From an uncultured Acidobacteriota bacterium (GTDB taxonomy: Bacteria; Acidobacteriota; Terriglobia; Bryobacterales; Bryobacteraceae): DNA of 64,000 nt. Position 1 is the stretch's first letter. Each line of letters begins with the position of its first letter. The notes under the pieces are model-generated. The model ran no database searches, had not been told where the DNA came from, and was given only the letters and a program-made list of their open reading frames with translations. Below are positions 1 to 8,724 of this stretch, one piece after another. The stretch covers positions 27,473 through 91,472 of the forward strand of contig CADEFM010000012.1 in NCBI GenBank assembly GCA_902826605.1. The letters run 5' to 3'. The translations under genes were made by a program, and so were the position numbers.

Positions 1-539
1 ACAGTGCTCCAAAGACCAGCGAAATGACTCGCCACCGTTTGGCGCGGCGAACAAATCTGTTTTCGGCCCGCCTTGGTTGTCCCAGCGTTTCCATCTGCTG
101 GCAACATCGGAGGACTACGCGGAAGACTTTAGCGCGCCTACGACGATTTTACTTAGTGCTAAGAGTGCCAAAGGACCAGCAATTCTGCAGCCAGGGGAGC
201 ACGACCGGCAACCAGCGCCGTCGTTCAGTAGAAGTTTTCACGGTCAACCCGGGATACGCGAACATTTCGCCCATGGTCTTGGCATGGGAATTCGACTCAT
301 CAACCGTCATACCCCGGCCACGAACGAGCCTCCCGTCGTGGATGGTTTCGATAGTTGCTACGGCGCGCGCGACTAACCGGGTTTCTATTCGCTGGTCAAT
401 TCGGGATTCCATGCCTGTCTTATCGGTAGTGGACACCGGAATTTGAGGACGGTGTAACGCGCACCCACAGGGGAATCCTCTTCGGTGCCTTCCAGGCTAC
501 GTGCCATACGGCAAGAATCCTCTGCGGTTGCGCAAGGCC
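1..539. other. Region without a recognised gene
   Basis: I see no convincing coding region here. Overlapping open frames exist on both strands, but none has a clear ribosome binding site or a family I recognise. A minus-strand frame at 149-436 has an N-terminal stretch rich in Arg and Val that faintly recalls a PilZ domain, but it lacks the expected D/NxSxxG motif and loses all resemblance after about 50 residues. The stretch may be a decayed gene or plain intergenic DNA downstream of dcd. Confidence 0.4.
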
Positions 540-1124
540 CTATTCGCCGGACGGCCCCCCGGTTTCACTCGCGAGTTTGCTGGCCAGAGGGCGTTCCTGG
601 CCTGCATACTTGTTGCCAGCCTTTTTGCGATAAGGCACAGCCACGCGCGAGGAAAGCTGCTCAAAGGTCATTGAACAAATGCGCATGCCCGGATAGAGCG
701 CCACAGGCATACGGCCCAGGTTGCTGAGTTCGAGGGTAGCCTTGCCGGTCCAGCCCGGATCGAACAGACCAGCCGTTCCGTGCACGATGATGCCGATGCG
801 GCCCAGGCTGCTGCGGCCTTCCAGACGGCCTAGCACGTCGTCGTCGAGCTCAATCACTTCTTCGGTGATCGCCAGCGCGAATTCGTGCGGCTGCAGGATG
901 AATGCGTCGCCCGGCGCCACGCTAATGGGACGCATGATGTCCTGAATTGCGGTGCCATCGCGCAGATCGATGAATGGGTGGCGGCTGTGCTCGAAGATAC
1001 TGAACTCGCTGCCCAGGCGAAAATCCACCGAACAGCTGCCGAACTGCTCCGGCGGCAACGCGGGAGAGATCTTGATTTTCCCTTGCACCAGGTACTTTTT
1101 GATGTCAACGTCCGATAGGACCAT
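540..1124 (-). CDS. dcd: dCTP deaminase
   Basis: This 194-residue protein matches the dCTP deaminase family in length and motifs. The enzyme removes the amino group of dCTP to give dUTP, feeding dTMP synthesis in the cytoplasm. Visible landmarks are the N-terminal MVLSDVDIKKYL, the core RLEGRSSLGRIGI near residue 105 and HGTAGLFDPGWTG, followed by the Glu of ATLELSN, where the family carries its catalytic glutamate. A dCTP deaminase/dUTPase bifunctional form cannot be excluded from sequence alone. It is transcribed in the same direction as ruvA, about 150 bp downstream of it. Confidence 0.95.
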   Translation of the reverse strand: MVLSDVDIKKYLVQGKIKISPALPPEQFGSCSVDFRLGSEFSIFEHSRHPFIDLRDGTAIQDIMRPISVAPGDAFILQPHEFALAITEEVIELDDDVLGRLEGRSSLGRIGIIVHGTAGLFDPGWTGKATLELSNLGRMPVALYPGMRICSMTFEQLSSRVAVPYRKKAGNKYAGQERPLASKLASETGGPSGE

Positions 1125-1275
1125 TGAGCCACTTTAGCAGTTAGAGAATGCTCACCGCGCGCGCCGCCAACAGAGCGATGGTTGTGGTCCATCGTGAAAG
1201 TTCAGGAACATCGGTGGGTGAAAACGCTTGGCTCACCGCTACGCGGCGGCGCTGATGACGAGCGGTGATTCGCCT

Positions 1276-1878
1276 CTAGCGCACCAATTTCAGCGCCCGG
1301 CGGAAGAGCGAATCGAAATCGTTGGACTCTTTCTCCGAACGCGCTTTTATCACTGCGGCCTCACCGGACGCTCGCGTCGCCCCAAAATTCATCAATGCGG
1401 AAATCACGTCCTCCTCGTCTTGAGAGAATGCGCCCTTCGGTGCAATGCCAGCACCGGTTTGCGCATGGGTTCCCGCAGGACCCATTTTGTCGCGCAGTTC
1501 CAGCACCATACGCTCGGCTGTTTTTTTGCCCACGCCGGGAATGCGCACCAGTTGTTCCACCGAGCCGGAGCGGATCGCGGAAACCAAATCCTCCGTCGTC
1601 AATCCGCTGAGCGCGGTAATCGCCAGCTTCGGACCAATGCCGCTCACGGAAATCAATTTCTCAAACAGGGCTTTGTCTTCTTTGGTTAAGAATCCGAATA
1701 GCGCGAGGATGTCCTCCCGAACGTGCGTGTACACATGCAGGCGCGCCGGGGCGCCCTGTTCGGGAAGCGACGAATACGCGGAAACCGGGATGGCCAGTTC
1801 ATAGCCGACGCCTTGAACATCGATGATCACGCTGTTCGGGCGTTTCTCGAAAAGGGTTCCGCTGATATGAGCGATCAT
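1276..1878 (-). CDS. ruvA: Holliday junction branch migration protein RuvA
   Basis: RuvA is the DNA-binding subunit of the RuvAB branch-migration motor and holds the four-way junction while RuvB pumps DNA. The 200-residue length is normal. The N-terminal OB fold (MIAHISGTLFEK, VGYELAIP) is followed by tandem helix-hairpin-helix motifs (SVSGIGPKLAITAL near residue 78 and RIPGVGKKTAERMVLEL near residue 113). A flexible linker leads to domain III at the C-terminus. ruvB and ruvC are not adjacent. The gene is divergent from rsmE, with about 45 bp between the starts. Confidence 0.96.
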   Translation of the reverse strand: MIAHISGTLFEKRPNSVIIDVQGVGYELAIPVSAYSSLPEQGAPARLHVYTHVREDILALFGFLTKEDKALFEKLISVSGIGPKLAITALSGLTTEDLVSAIRSGSVEQLVRIPGVGKKTAERMVLELRDKMGPAGTHAQTGAGIAPKGAFSQDEEDVISALMNFGATRASGEAAVIKARSEKESNDFDSLFRRALKLVR

Positions 1879-1923
1879 TAGACAAAAGGATACAGGAGTC
1901 AGCCGCTACTCATCCGGATTCCC

Positions 1924-2667
1924 ATGCGCCGCCGCTTTTTTGTTGAACAGATTCGTAATGACCACGCGGAGATTTCAGGCGAGGACGCCCAGCATCTTAC
2001 ACGCGTGCTGCGCGTGGAGACAGGCCAGCGCTATGAGATCTCCGACAATCGCAACGTGTATCTGGCGGAAATCGAAACCGCGCGCAAGGAACACGTGGTG
2101 TTTCGGACGGTTTCTAAAATGGAAATTGTGGAGCCGCCGGTGCGGATGATCCTGTGTGCGGCGCTGATCAAATTCGATCACTTCGAATTTATGATCGAAA
2201 AAGCTACTGAATTGGGCGTGGAGCGGGTGATTCCAGTGATTGCGGTTCGCACGGAAAAGGGTCTGGAGAAGGCCGCCGCTAAGCGCCTGGAACGCTGGCG
2301 CCGCATCGGCGTGGAAGCGAGTCAGCAGTGCCGCCGTGCACGGCTGCCTGTGATCGAGGAGCCGGTGAAATGGCGCGATGCTTTGGCGACCGAAGCCATT
2401 TGCCGCTTCGCGCTGGAAGAGAATCCCGGAGCTCCGCCATTTTTGAACGCGCTGCCGTGCGCGCGCGCGGCTAGCGATACCGTGGCGATGCTGACTGGGC
2501 CCGAGGGTGGCTGGACCGATGCGGAACGTGCGGATTTCGGGGCTAAGGGCTGGACCGCCGTTTCCCTGGGACCCTCGATTTTACGAGCGGAGACTGCCGC
2601 ACTGGCGGCGCTTTCGATCGTCAGCGCCGCGTGGCAGCAGATTCCGGCTGATAAACTGGGACATTGA
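1924..2667 (+). CDS. rsmE: 16S rRNA m3U1498 methyltransferase RsmE
   Basis: This 247-residue protein is a SPOUT-superfamily methyltransferase that adds N3-methyl to U1498 of 16S rRNA. The N-terminal PUA-like part contains HLTRVLRVETGQ. The C-terminal trefoil knot that binds SAM shows TGPEGGWTDAE and SLGPSILRAETAAL, which are the signature stretches of RsmE. The stop codon overlaps the TTG start of the next gene, so the ABC transporter genes are likely co-transcribed with it, although no functional link is evident. Confidence 0.95.
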   Translation: MRRRFFVEQIRNDHAEISGEDAQHLTRVLRVETGQRYEISDNRNVYLAEIETARKEHVVFRTVSKMEIVEPPVRMILCAALIKFDHFEFMIEKATELGVERVIPVIAVRTEKGLEKAAAKRLERWRRIGVEASQQCRRARLPVIEEPVKWRDALATEAICRFALEENPGAPPFLNALPCARAASDTVAMLTGPEGGWTDAERADFGAKGWTAVSLGPSILRAETAALAALSIVSAAWQQIPADKLGH

Positions 2668-3749
2668 TCCAGCGCCTTGTCGTCGAAAATCTGAAGCACC
2701 GTCCGGTGCGCACTCTGCTCAGCGCGGTTGCCATAGGCGTTCAGGTCACTATGATTCTGACTCTGGTGGGCGTGAGCCAGGGAGTACTGGGCGACATAGC
2801 CGCACGCTCGCGTGGCACCGGCGCGGACGTGCTGGTACGGCCTCCCGGAAGTTCCGTGCTGGCGTTTTCCGGGAACATGCCGCAGGGCATCGTCGGATTT
2901 CTGCGCAAGCAGCCGCACGTGGCGCTGGCAACCGGCACTCTGGTGCAGACCATTGGCAACTTCGATTCCATCACCGGCATTAACCTCGACGAATTCAATT
3001 CGATGAGCGGAGGTCTTCGTTATCTCGCAGGCGGCCCTTTCAAGGGTCCCGACGAGATTATCGTTGACAACGTCTTCGCGGGCTCGCGGAATCTGAAGCC
3101 CGGAGACACCATCGACCTTGGCCTGACGTGGCGCATCGCCGGCATTGTGGAATCCGGCAAACTTTCGCACATCTTCGCTCCTCTCGATTCTTTGCAGGAA
3201 AAGTATTCAGCACCTGACAAGGTTAGCGCGATTTATGTGAAACTGGACACGCCTGCTAACACCGACATGGCGGTTAAGCAACTCAATGAGAAACTGGTCG
3301 ACTACAAAGTGTTTTCGGTGGAGGGGTTCGTTTCACTGATTACCGTCGATAGCATCCCGATCTTGAAACGCTTCACCAATGTAGTGGTCGCGTTGGCTGT
3401 CGTGGTCGGATTCCTGGTGGTATTTCTCTCCATGTACACGGCGGTGCTGGAACGCACGCGTGAAATCGGCATCCTGAAAGCGCTCGGGGCATCGCCGGGC
3501 TATATCATGTCGATCCTGATGCGCGAAACGCTAATGCTGGCCTTCGCGGGCGCGATTGCGGGTATCCTGATGAGCTACGGCACGCAATGGATCATGAAAG
3601 TCTTCGTGCCCACCATGCCAATGCTTATCGTCCACACGTGGTGGCCTTGGGCTGCGCTCATCGCGTTAACCGGGTCACTGATTGGAGCGCTCTATCCAGG
3701 TCTGAAAGCATCGCGACAGGACGCCATTGAGGCGTTGGCGTATGACTAA
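2664..3749 (+). CDS. ABC transporter permease, MacB/FtsX type
   Basis: This 361-residue inner-membrane permease has one N-terminal transmembrane helix, a periplasmic MacB-like domain (roughly residues 40-220) and a C-terminal FtsX domain with three further helices from about residue 235. [17 protein letters not shown] is the cytoplasmic coupling segment typical of LolC/MacB/FtsX permeases. The start is TTG, overlapping the rsmE stop. The next gene encodes its ATPase. Such pairs move lipoproteins, peptides or small hydrophobic compounds by mechanotransmission; the substrate cannot be told from the sequence. Confidence 0.9.
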   Translation: MIQRLVVENLKHRPVRTLLSAVAIGVQVTMILTLVGVSQGVLGDIAARSRGTGADVLVRPPGSSVLAFSGNMPQGIVGFLRKQPHVALATGTLVQTIGNFDSITGINLDEFNSMSGGLRYLAGGPFKGPDEIIVDNVFAGSRNLKPGDTIDLGLTWRIAGIVESGKLSHIFAPLDSLQEKYSAPDKVSAIYVKLDTPANTDMAVKQLNEKLVDYKVFSVEGFVSLITVDSIPILKRFTNVVVALAVVVGFLVVFLSMYTAVLERTREIGILKALGASPGYIMSILMRETLMLAFAGAIAGILMSYGTQWIMKVFVPTMPMLIVHTWWPWAALIALTGSLIGALYPGLKASRQDAIEALAYD

Positions 3750-4425
3750 CGGCGCTACTTCGATGATCGAGATTCGCGACCTCAAGAAAACGTACCGTGT
3801 CGGTGAGATTGATGTGCACGCCCTACGCGGAGTGAACCTCACTGTGGAGCGCGGCGATTTCTTGTCCGTTGTGGGTCCGAGTGGTTCCGGTAAATCGACG
3901 CTGTTTCACATTTTGGGAGGATTAGCGCCGCCTACCTCCGGCACCATTCACATCGACGGGCGCGACCTGCTCGGCATGACCGAAGCCGAACGCACGGAAC
4001 TGCGCAAGACTAGCGTCGGCTTTGTATTTCAGAAGTACAACCTGCTGCCCACGCTGAGCGCGGCGGATAATATCGAAATCGCACGGCACATCGCGAACAA
4101 GAAGGGTCCCGCGGAGCCGTGGTTCAACGAGATGCTGGCGCTGCTGGGCCTGGAAGGCCGGCTGCACCATAAACCCCGCGCGCTGTCGGGCGGGGAGCAG
4201 CAGCGCGTCGCCATCGCCCGCGCAATCGTGAATCACCCCGCGATCCTGCTGGCTGATGAACCCACTGGCAATCTGGATACCGAAAATTCGGAAGCGGTGC
4301 TGCGGCTTTTGCGCGACTTGAATACCCGCCTGGGTCAAACCGTGCTGATGATTACGCACAATCCGGAGGCAGCCGCGTATGGTCATCGCACCGTGAGAAT
4401 GCGCGATGGCCGCATTGTCGATTAG
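3742..4425 (+). CDS. ABC transporter ATP-binding protein, LolD/MacB type
   Basis: This is the ATPase partner of the preceding permease. The Walker A motif GPSGSGKST, the signature [14 protein letters not shown] and the Walker B segment [12 protein letters not shown] are all intact. Its length and sequence are typical of the LolD/FtsE/MacB-N subgroup. I chose the ATG at 3742, which overlaps the permease stop by 8 bp; a TTG at 3727 is possible but adds only five residues. It ends a few bases before the convergent CBS-domain gene. Confidence 0.93.
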   Translation: MTNGATSMIEIRDLKKTYRVGEIDVHALRGVNLTVERGDFLSVVGPSGSGKSTLFHILGGLAPPTSGTIHIDGRDLLGMTEAERTELRKTSVGFVFQKYNLLPTLSAADNIEIARHIANKKGPAEPWFNEMLALLGLEGRLHHKPRALSGGEQQRVAIARAIVNHPAILLADEPTGNLDTENSEAVLRLLRDLNTRLGQTVLMITHNPEAAAYGHRTVRMRDGRIVD

Positions 4426-4431
4426 CGGCTG

Positions 4432-4881
4432 CTACGCCGGATAGCTTCCGGCGATGTAGTGATTCAGATGCTGAATCTCTTCCTCCTGGCGCCGGATCAC
4501 CCAGTTCACCAGATCGCCGATGGAGAGTACGCCAATCACGGTTTCGTCTTCCACAACGGGAAGGTGCCGTATTCGGTACTGCGTCATGGCGCGAAGGCAA
4601 TCGTCGACGCGCTGCGAAGGTTCCACGACCAGTGGGGGGCTGGTCATGATCTCTTCCACGGTGACTTCTTTCGACGCCTTGCCCAGCAGCGCGACCTTGC
4701 GCGAGTAATCCCGCTCCGAAAAAACGCCGCAAAGATGCGAGCCGGAGATCACGAGCACCGCTCCAATGTCTTCTTCGGCCATAATTTCCAGCGCCTCATA
4801 AACCGTGGTTTCCGGAGTTACGAAACAAATCCAAGCGCCTTTGTGATCCAAAACCGCCCGGGCGGTGTCATTGAGTTCCAT
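4432..4881 (-). CDS. CBS-domain pair protein
   Basis: This 149-residue soluble protein is made almost entirely of two CBS domains forming one Bateman module. The repeats can be seen at about residues 12-65 (VTPETTVYEALEIMAEEDIG, GVFSERDYSRKV) and 75-130 (IMTSPPLVVEPSQRVDDCL, RIRHLPVVEDETVIGVLSIG). Stand-alone CBS proteins usually bind adenine nucleotides and act as energy-state sensors. The partner is unknown and no neighbour suggests one. Confidence 0.9.
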   Translation of the reverse strand: MELNDTARAVLDHKGAWICFVTPETTVYEALEIMAEEDIGAVLVISGSHLCGVFSERDYSRKVALLGKASKEVTVEEIMTSPPLVVEPSQRVDDCLRAMTQYRIRHLPVVEDETVIGVLSIGDLVNWVIRRQEEEIQHLNHYIAGSYPA

Positions 4882-4953
4882 GGAGCAACCTCCGCACGAA
4901 TCATACGCTCTGGCGCACTCATGTCAAGGGGGCGGGAGCGGAGGAGATGCCTG

Positions 4954-5535
4954 TCAGGCGAGTTTGGTTTCGAGCACGGCCTTCACCGCAGGCCACTCGG
5001 AATCCAGAATACTGAAGTAGACCGTGTCGCGCAGGCGTCCGCTCCATGTGACCATGTGCTGGCGCAGGATGCCTTCTTCCTTCGCGCCGATGCGCAGGAT
5101 TGCATTGCGGGATTGCTGGTTAAGAGCGTCCGTCTTCAGCTCGACGCGAATACAGCCCCACGTCTCGAAGGCATGCCGCAGCATCAAATATTTGGCTTCC
5201 GTGTTGATCGCAGTGCGCTGCCAGGGCTTGCCGATCCAAGTGCCGCCGATTTCCGCGCGCCGGTTGGCGGCGTCGATATTCATGAAACGCGTCGATCCCA
5301 CCACGCGTCCAGAGGCCTTTTCAATGGTCGCGAATCCCAACTCGCTGCCCGCCGCGAGCGCTGCCCGCCGGGCCTGGATGTAAACGGCCACGTCGTCCGG
5401 CGTCGTCATCCGATACGGAATCAGACGCCACAACTCCGCAGGCAGGCTCACTTCACACAGCCCCGCACAGTGCGACTCGGCAAGCGGCTCCAGCCGCACA
5501 AAGCGTCCTTCGAGGGTGACGGGTTCAATGGTCAT
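4954..5535 (-). CDS. GNAT family N-acetyltransferase (RimJ/RimL-like)
   Basis: This 193-residue protein begins with VTLEGRFVRLEPL, the usual opening of RimJ/RimL-type acetyltransferases. It continues with IGGTWIGKPWQRTAINTEAK, the region that contacts acetyl-CoA, and VELKTDALNQQSRNAI, the conserved N-Q-x-S motif. It probably acetylates a small molecule or a protein N-terminus; the substrate is unknown. The ATG at 5535 gives the family's normal length. It lies 36 bp downstream of the dienelactone hydrolase gene on the same strand. Confidence 0.85.
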   Translation of the reverse strand: MTIEPVTLEGRFVRLEPLAESHCAGLCEVSLPAELWRLIPYRMTTPDDVAVYIQARRAALAAGSELGFATIEKASGRVVGSTRFMNIDAANRRAEIGGTWIGKPWQRTAINTEAKYLMLRHAFETWGCIRVELKTDALNQQSRNAILRIGAKEEGILRQHMVTWSGRLRDTVYFSILDSEWPAVKAVLETKLA

Positions 5536-5571
5536 GGCGTCTCCCTCATGTGCAGCCGGACGTCCGGGCTC

Positions 5572-6441
5572 TTACACGCCGTACTTCTTGAAGAATGCCA
5601 GCATCTTCGCCCACGCGTCGTTCGCGGATTCCTTGTTGTAGGTGGGGCGGTAGTCCGCGTTGAAGCCGTGCTCGGCCACTTGGTAGATCTGAATGTCGGC
5701 GGGTTTCTTCGCTGTGTTCATGGCTGCGCGCATCTTTTCGACGGATGCAACCGGAATGCCCATGTCCTTCGCGCCATACAATCCCAGCACTGGCGCATTC
5801 ATCTGCGAAACCAGATCGATGGGATGTTTAGGCGTCATGGCGTTGGCATCGCCTTCCAGGCGGCCGTACCATGCCGCACCGGCCTTCAGCTTCTTGCTGT
5901 GCGCGGAGTAGAGCCACACAATGCGCCCTCCCCAGCAGAACCCCGTGACCGCGAGGCGGTTGGTGTCGCCGCCCATTTTCCCGGCCCATTCGACGGCCGC
6001 ATCCAGATCGCTCATCACCTGCGCGTCCGGCACCGTGCCGACGATCTTCAGAATGTCAGGGAATGCCGTGAGCTTTGAGACGTCGCCCTGGCGCGCGTAC
6101 ATTTCCGGCGCGATCGCGAGATAACCTGCCTTGGCAAGGCGGCGGCATAGATCCTTGATGTGTTCATGCACACCGAAAATTTCCTGCACCACCAGGACGA
6201 CCGGGAGGTTCTTGCCGCCCATGGGCATGGCGTGGTAAGCCGGGATGGAACCGGCGCTGTCCTTGACGGGCATCTTGCCCTCGCCCGCCATCAGGCCGCT
6301 CGAATCCGTGGTTATGGTTTGCGCAGAGATAGGCTGCACGGCCAGCGCGAAGCCAGAGGCGAGGGTCGTCATCAGAAAATCGCGGCGACCGCCCTCGGGG
6401 AGCGGGTCGGTGTTCGTGGGGGTTTGGATGTCAGTAGCCAT
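5572..6441 (-). CDS. Exported dienelactone hydrolase family protein
   Basis: This 289-residue alpha/beta hydrolase has the Cys-Asp-His triad of dienelactone hydrolases. The nucleophile sits in GFCWGG, the Asp in GAKDMGIP and the His in AEHGFN. The N-terminus [18 protein letters not shown] followed by a hydrophobic run and SAQ looks like a twin-arginine signal peptide, so the enzyme probably works in the periplasm. It may cleave a lactone or ester rather than true chlorocatechol-derived dienelactone, because no aromatic degradation genes are nearby. Confidence 0.88.
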   Translation of the reverse strand: MATDIQTPTNTDPLPEGGRRDFLMTTLASGFALAVQPISAQTITTDSSGLMAGEGKMPVKDSAGSIPAYHAMPMGGKNLPVVLVVQEIFGVHEHIKDLCRRLAKAGYLAIAPEMYARQGDVSKLTAFPDILKIVGTVPDAQVMSDLDAAVEWAGKMGGDTNRLAVTGFCWGGRIVWLYSAHSKKLKAGAAWYGRLEGDANAMTPKHPIDLVSQMNAPVLGLYGAKDMGIPVASVEKMRAAMNTAKKPADIQIYQVAEHGFNADYRPTYNKESANDAWAKMLAFFKKYGV

Positions 6442-6451
6442 GGTCCATATT

Positions 6452-6976
6452 TTACTGCTTTTTGTGGGTATGAATCAGAGGCTGGAAGGCTGGGAGCACG
6501 TCTATCAGGTTTCCCTCGATCTCCGCGAAAAAATCAACATACCCGTCATGACTAAAGAACGCATTGACGTAGTCTGCTTCAGTCAAGAGGTAGCCGTCCC
6601 AACCGTTCAACATCGTAATTTGCAGGAAGGACGTCAAGTCCTCAACCTCATGCTCCAGAAACAAATGTCCGGGTGCTTCGTGGAGCAAACGATGCTCGAA
6701 GTATGTTTGTCGCAGCCGGTAGTAGAGGTGCCAATTCTCGCTGCCGGGCCATATATCCGTTTCCGTGAGCCAAAGTAACGCGTGCCGCCGGTATGTTATT
6801 GACCTTGCGATCCAATCGGCGAACTCTAGAATGCAATCGAGCTTAGAGGGGTAGTTAAGGCACAGCGTGTGAGCGTCCGCAATATCTTTCGGTTTCTGCC
6901 TTTGTCGGCTACGTAACCACTCTTCGCACTCCGACGGTGTGTAGAATCGCATCAGCCTCCGATCAATCTGATCCAA
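6452..6976 (-). CDS. Hypothetical protein, possible immunity-like small protein
   Basis: I do not recognise this 174-residue soluble protein. It is acidic and rich in aromatic residues, with segments such as [20 protein letters not shown] and [13 protein letters not shown]. It has no signal peptide or membrane helix. Its base composition looks less GC-rich than the neighbours, which suggests transfer. Small acidic aromatic-rich proteins of this kind are often immunity proteins, but no toxin is adjacent, so that is only a suggestion. The gene ends 10 bp from the dienelactone hydrolase start. Confidence 0.6.
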   Translation of the reverse strand: MDQIDRRLMRFYTPSECEEWLRSRQRQKPKDIADAHTLCLNYPSKLDCILEFADWIARSITYRRHALLWLTETDIWPGSENWHLYYRLRQTYFEHRLLHEAPGHLFLEHEVEDLTSFLQITMLNGWDGYLLTEADYVNAFFSHDGYVDFFAEIEGNLIDVLPAFQPLIHTHKKQ

Positions 6977-7036
6977 TCATAGCTTCACTGGCGATCAGCA
7001 CCAGGCGGCCCACTACAGCAGAGGGTTCACAATTGT

Positions 7037-7270
7037 CTACCCGCGCTCCATGAAATCCCACAACTGATCTCGATCCGCGATATTCACGCGAGCCTCTCCC
7101 ATGTCGAAGGCAGGAAGTTTGGCGGCGCGGCGTTTGGGGGCGCGGACGCGCCGAAGGCCCTCGGCCAGGAACTCATCCACCACGGCCGAAATGGTCTGGC
7201 CGCGCTCCGCCGCAACTTGTTTGATTTCGCCCAGGCGACGGTCATGAAGAATCAAAGTCGTACGCTTCAT
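7037..7270 (-). CDS. Ribbon-helix-helix antitoxin-like protein
   Basis: This 77-residue protein starts MKRTTLILHDRRLGEIKQVA, a ribbon-helix-helix beta strand followed by helix A, then RGQTISAVVDEFLAEGL as helix B. The basic middle section and the C-terminal DRDQLWDFMERG resemble VapB-type antitoxins that bind their toxin with the tail. The ATG at 7270 is chosen because the domain begins there; a longer frame upstream adds unrelated residues. No PIN-domain toxin follows, so it is either an orphan antitoxin or a stand-alone repressor. Confidence 0.75.
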   Translation of the reverse strand: MKRTTLILHDRRLGEIKQVAAERGQTISAVVDEFLAEGLRRVRAPKRRAAKLPAFDMGEARVNIADRDQLWDFMERG

Positions 7271-7350
7271 ACTACTTACCATACCAATGGTTGTTTTGGC
7301 CGCATGCCCCGTAATTGGCTCGGGCGCCGCCCGGTTCGATATCCTGGAGT

Positions 7351-8724
7351 TTGCTGCTCTCGTCCACAACTTACTTTATCTTTCTGGTCGCGGTCTTCTT
7401 TCTTTATTGGCCGGTGGCGCGCAGCCGTGCGCTGGCGTTGGCCGTCATCCTCTTTGCCAACTATTTTTTTTATGCGAAGTGGGATCTAATCTATCTGGCG
7501 CTGATTCCCGCCGCTTCGACCATCGATTTCCTGATCGGCCTAGGATTGCAGCGGCATGCTCGCGCGCCCGTGCGGCGCGCGCTTGTGACCGCAAGCATCA
7601 CCATGAATATCGCGCTGCTGCTGAGCGCGCGCTATGTCCCGCTGCTGTTCGGACGCGTGGCTCCGGCATGGAACTGGGCGCTGCCGCTAGGTCTCTCCTT
7701 CTATGCGTTTCAGGCGATGACCTACACCATCGATATTTACCGCGGTGACACCAAGGGGACGCGCAGCATCCTGGCGCATCTGGCGGCTGTTTCCTTCTTC
7801 CCCACCATCCTTGCGGGTCCCATTACGCGAGTGTCATCGTTGATCCCGCAGTTTGAAAAGCGGTCCATGCTGGATCCGGTGGAGGGCGGCCGTGCGCTGT
7901 TTCTGATCGGCTTGGGACTGATGAAAAAGTTTCTGGTGGCCGATTACCTGGCGGGGAACTTTGTGAACCGCGTGTTCGATTTTCCGAACCTGTACACGGG
8001 CGCTGAAGCGCTGATCGCCGTCTACGCCTACGCGCTGCAGATCTATTACGATTTCTCGGGATACACGGACATTGCCCTGGGATCAGCATTGCTTCTCGGC
8101 ATCAAGCTGCCGGCGAATTTCAAGCGCCCCTACGCGGCGGAAAACATCGCGGATTTCTGGCGCCGCTGGCACATCTCGCTTTCCAACTGGCTGCGCGACT
8201 ACCTGTACTTTTCGCTGCCTGGGAAGCGTTCGAAAATCCTGCCGTATACGAATCTCATCGTGACCATGGTGCTGGGCGGGCTGTGGCACGGAGCCAGTTG
8301 GAATTTCGCCGTATGGGGCGCGCTGCACGGCTTTGCGCTGGCGTTCGTGCGGCTGTGGCAGACGCGTTTTGGCGCGGCTAAGGCGACCGGCGCGTGGCGC
8401 TACGTGAACATCGCCGTTACGTTTCACTTTGTAGCATTCGCCTGGATCTTTTTCCGCGCGCCGGATTTTGACACGGCCATGTTGATGCTGGCGCGCATCG
8501 CCTCACTGTCCGGGCCGCTGGCAAATATTACCTTGCCGCTGGCGATGGTAATTGCCGTTGGCGCTCTGGCGCACTTCGCGCCTGAGAAATGGTATGACTG
8601 GAGCCTCACCGCCTACGCGAGAGCTCCGTTCTATGCGCAGGCGGTGGTACTTGCGCTGCTGGTGCTCGGTTTGCAGAGCGTGGTGCAATTCGGCGCCGCG
8701 CCATTTATTTACACTAGATTCTGA
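7351..8724 (+). CDS. MBOAT family membrane-bound O-acyltransferase (AlgI-like)
   Basis: This polytopic membrane protein of about 457 residues has the MBOAT signature of alginate O-acetylation protein AlgI. Landmarks are YYDFSGYTDIALG, FWRRWHISLSNWLRDYLY and the catalytic histidine in GGLWHGASWNF. Family members pass acyl groups across the inner membrane to a periplasmic partner that modifies a polysaccharide. I set the start at a TTG giving MLLSSTTYFIF, which matches family N-termini; a TTG at 7315 also fits and the true start is uncertain. The next two genes encode SGNH-type partners. Confidence 0.9.
   Translation: MLLSSTTYFIFLVAVFFLYWPVARSRALALAVILFANYFFYAKWDLIYLALIPAASTIDFLIGLGLQRHARAPVRRALVTASITMNIALLLSARYVPLLFGRVAPAWNWALPLGLSFYAFQAMTYTIDIYRGDTKGTRSILAHLAAVSFFPTILAGPITRVSSLIPQFEKRSMLDPVEGGRALFLIGLGLMKKFLVADYLAGNFVNRVFDFPNLYTGAEALIAVYAYALQIYYDFSGYTDIALGSALLLGIKLPANFKRPYAAENIADFWRRWHISLSNWLRDYLYFSLPGKRSKILPYTNLIVTMVLGGLWHGASWNFAVWGALHGFALAFVRLWQTRFGAAKATGAWRYVNIAVTFHFVAFAWIFFRAPDFDTAMLMLARIASLSGPLANITLPLAMVIAVGALAHFAPEKWYDWSLTAYARAPFYAQAVVLALLVLGLQSVVQFGAAPFIYTRF

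Noticed and set aside
24..446. 140-codon plus-strand frame at the window start
   Set aside because: No ribosome site, no domain, and overlapping frames on both strands are of equal quality.
2322..3170. 282-codon minus-strand open frame over rsmE and the permease gene
   Set aside because: Antisense to two well-supported genes and without family features.
4459..6078. 539-codon plus-strand open frame
   Set aside because: It covers three minus-strand genes (CBS protein, acetyltransferase, hydrolase) whose domains are clear, and shows no recognisable domain itself.
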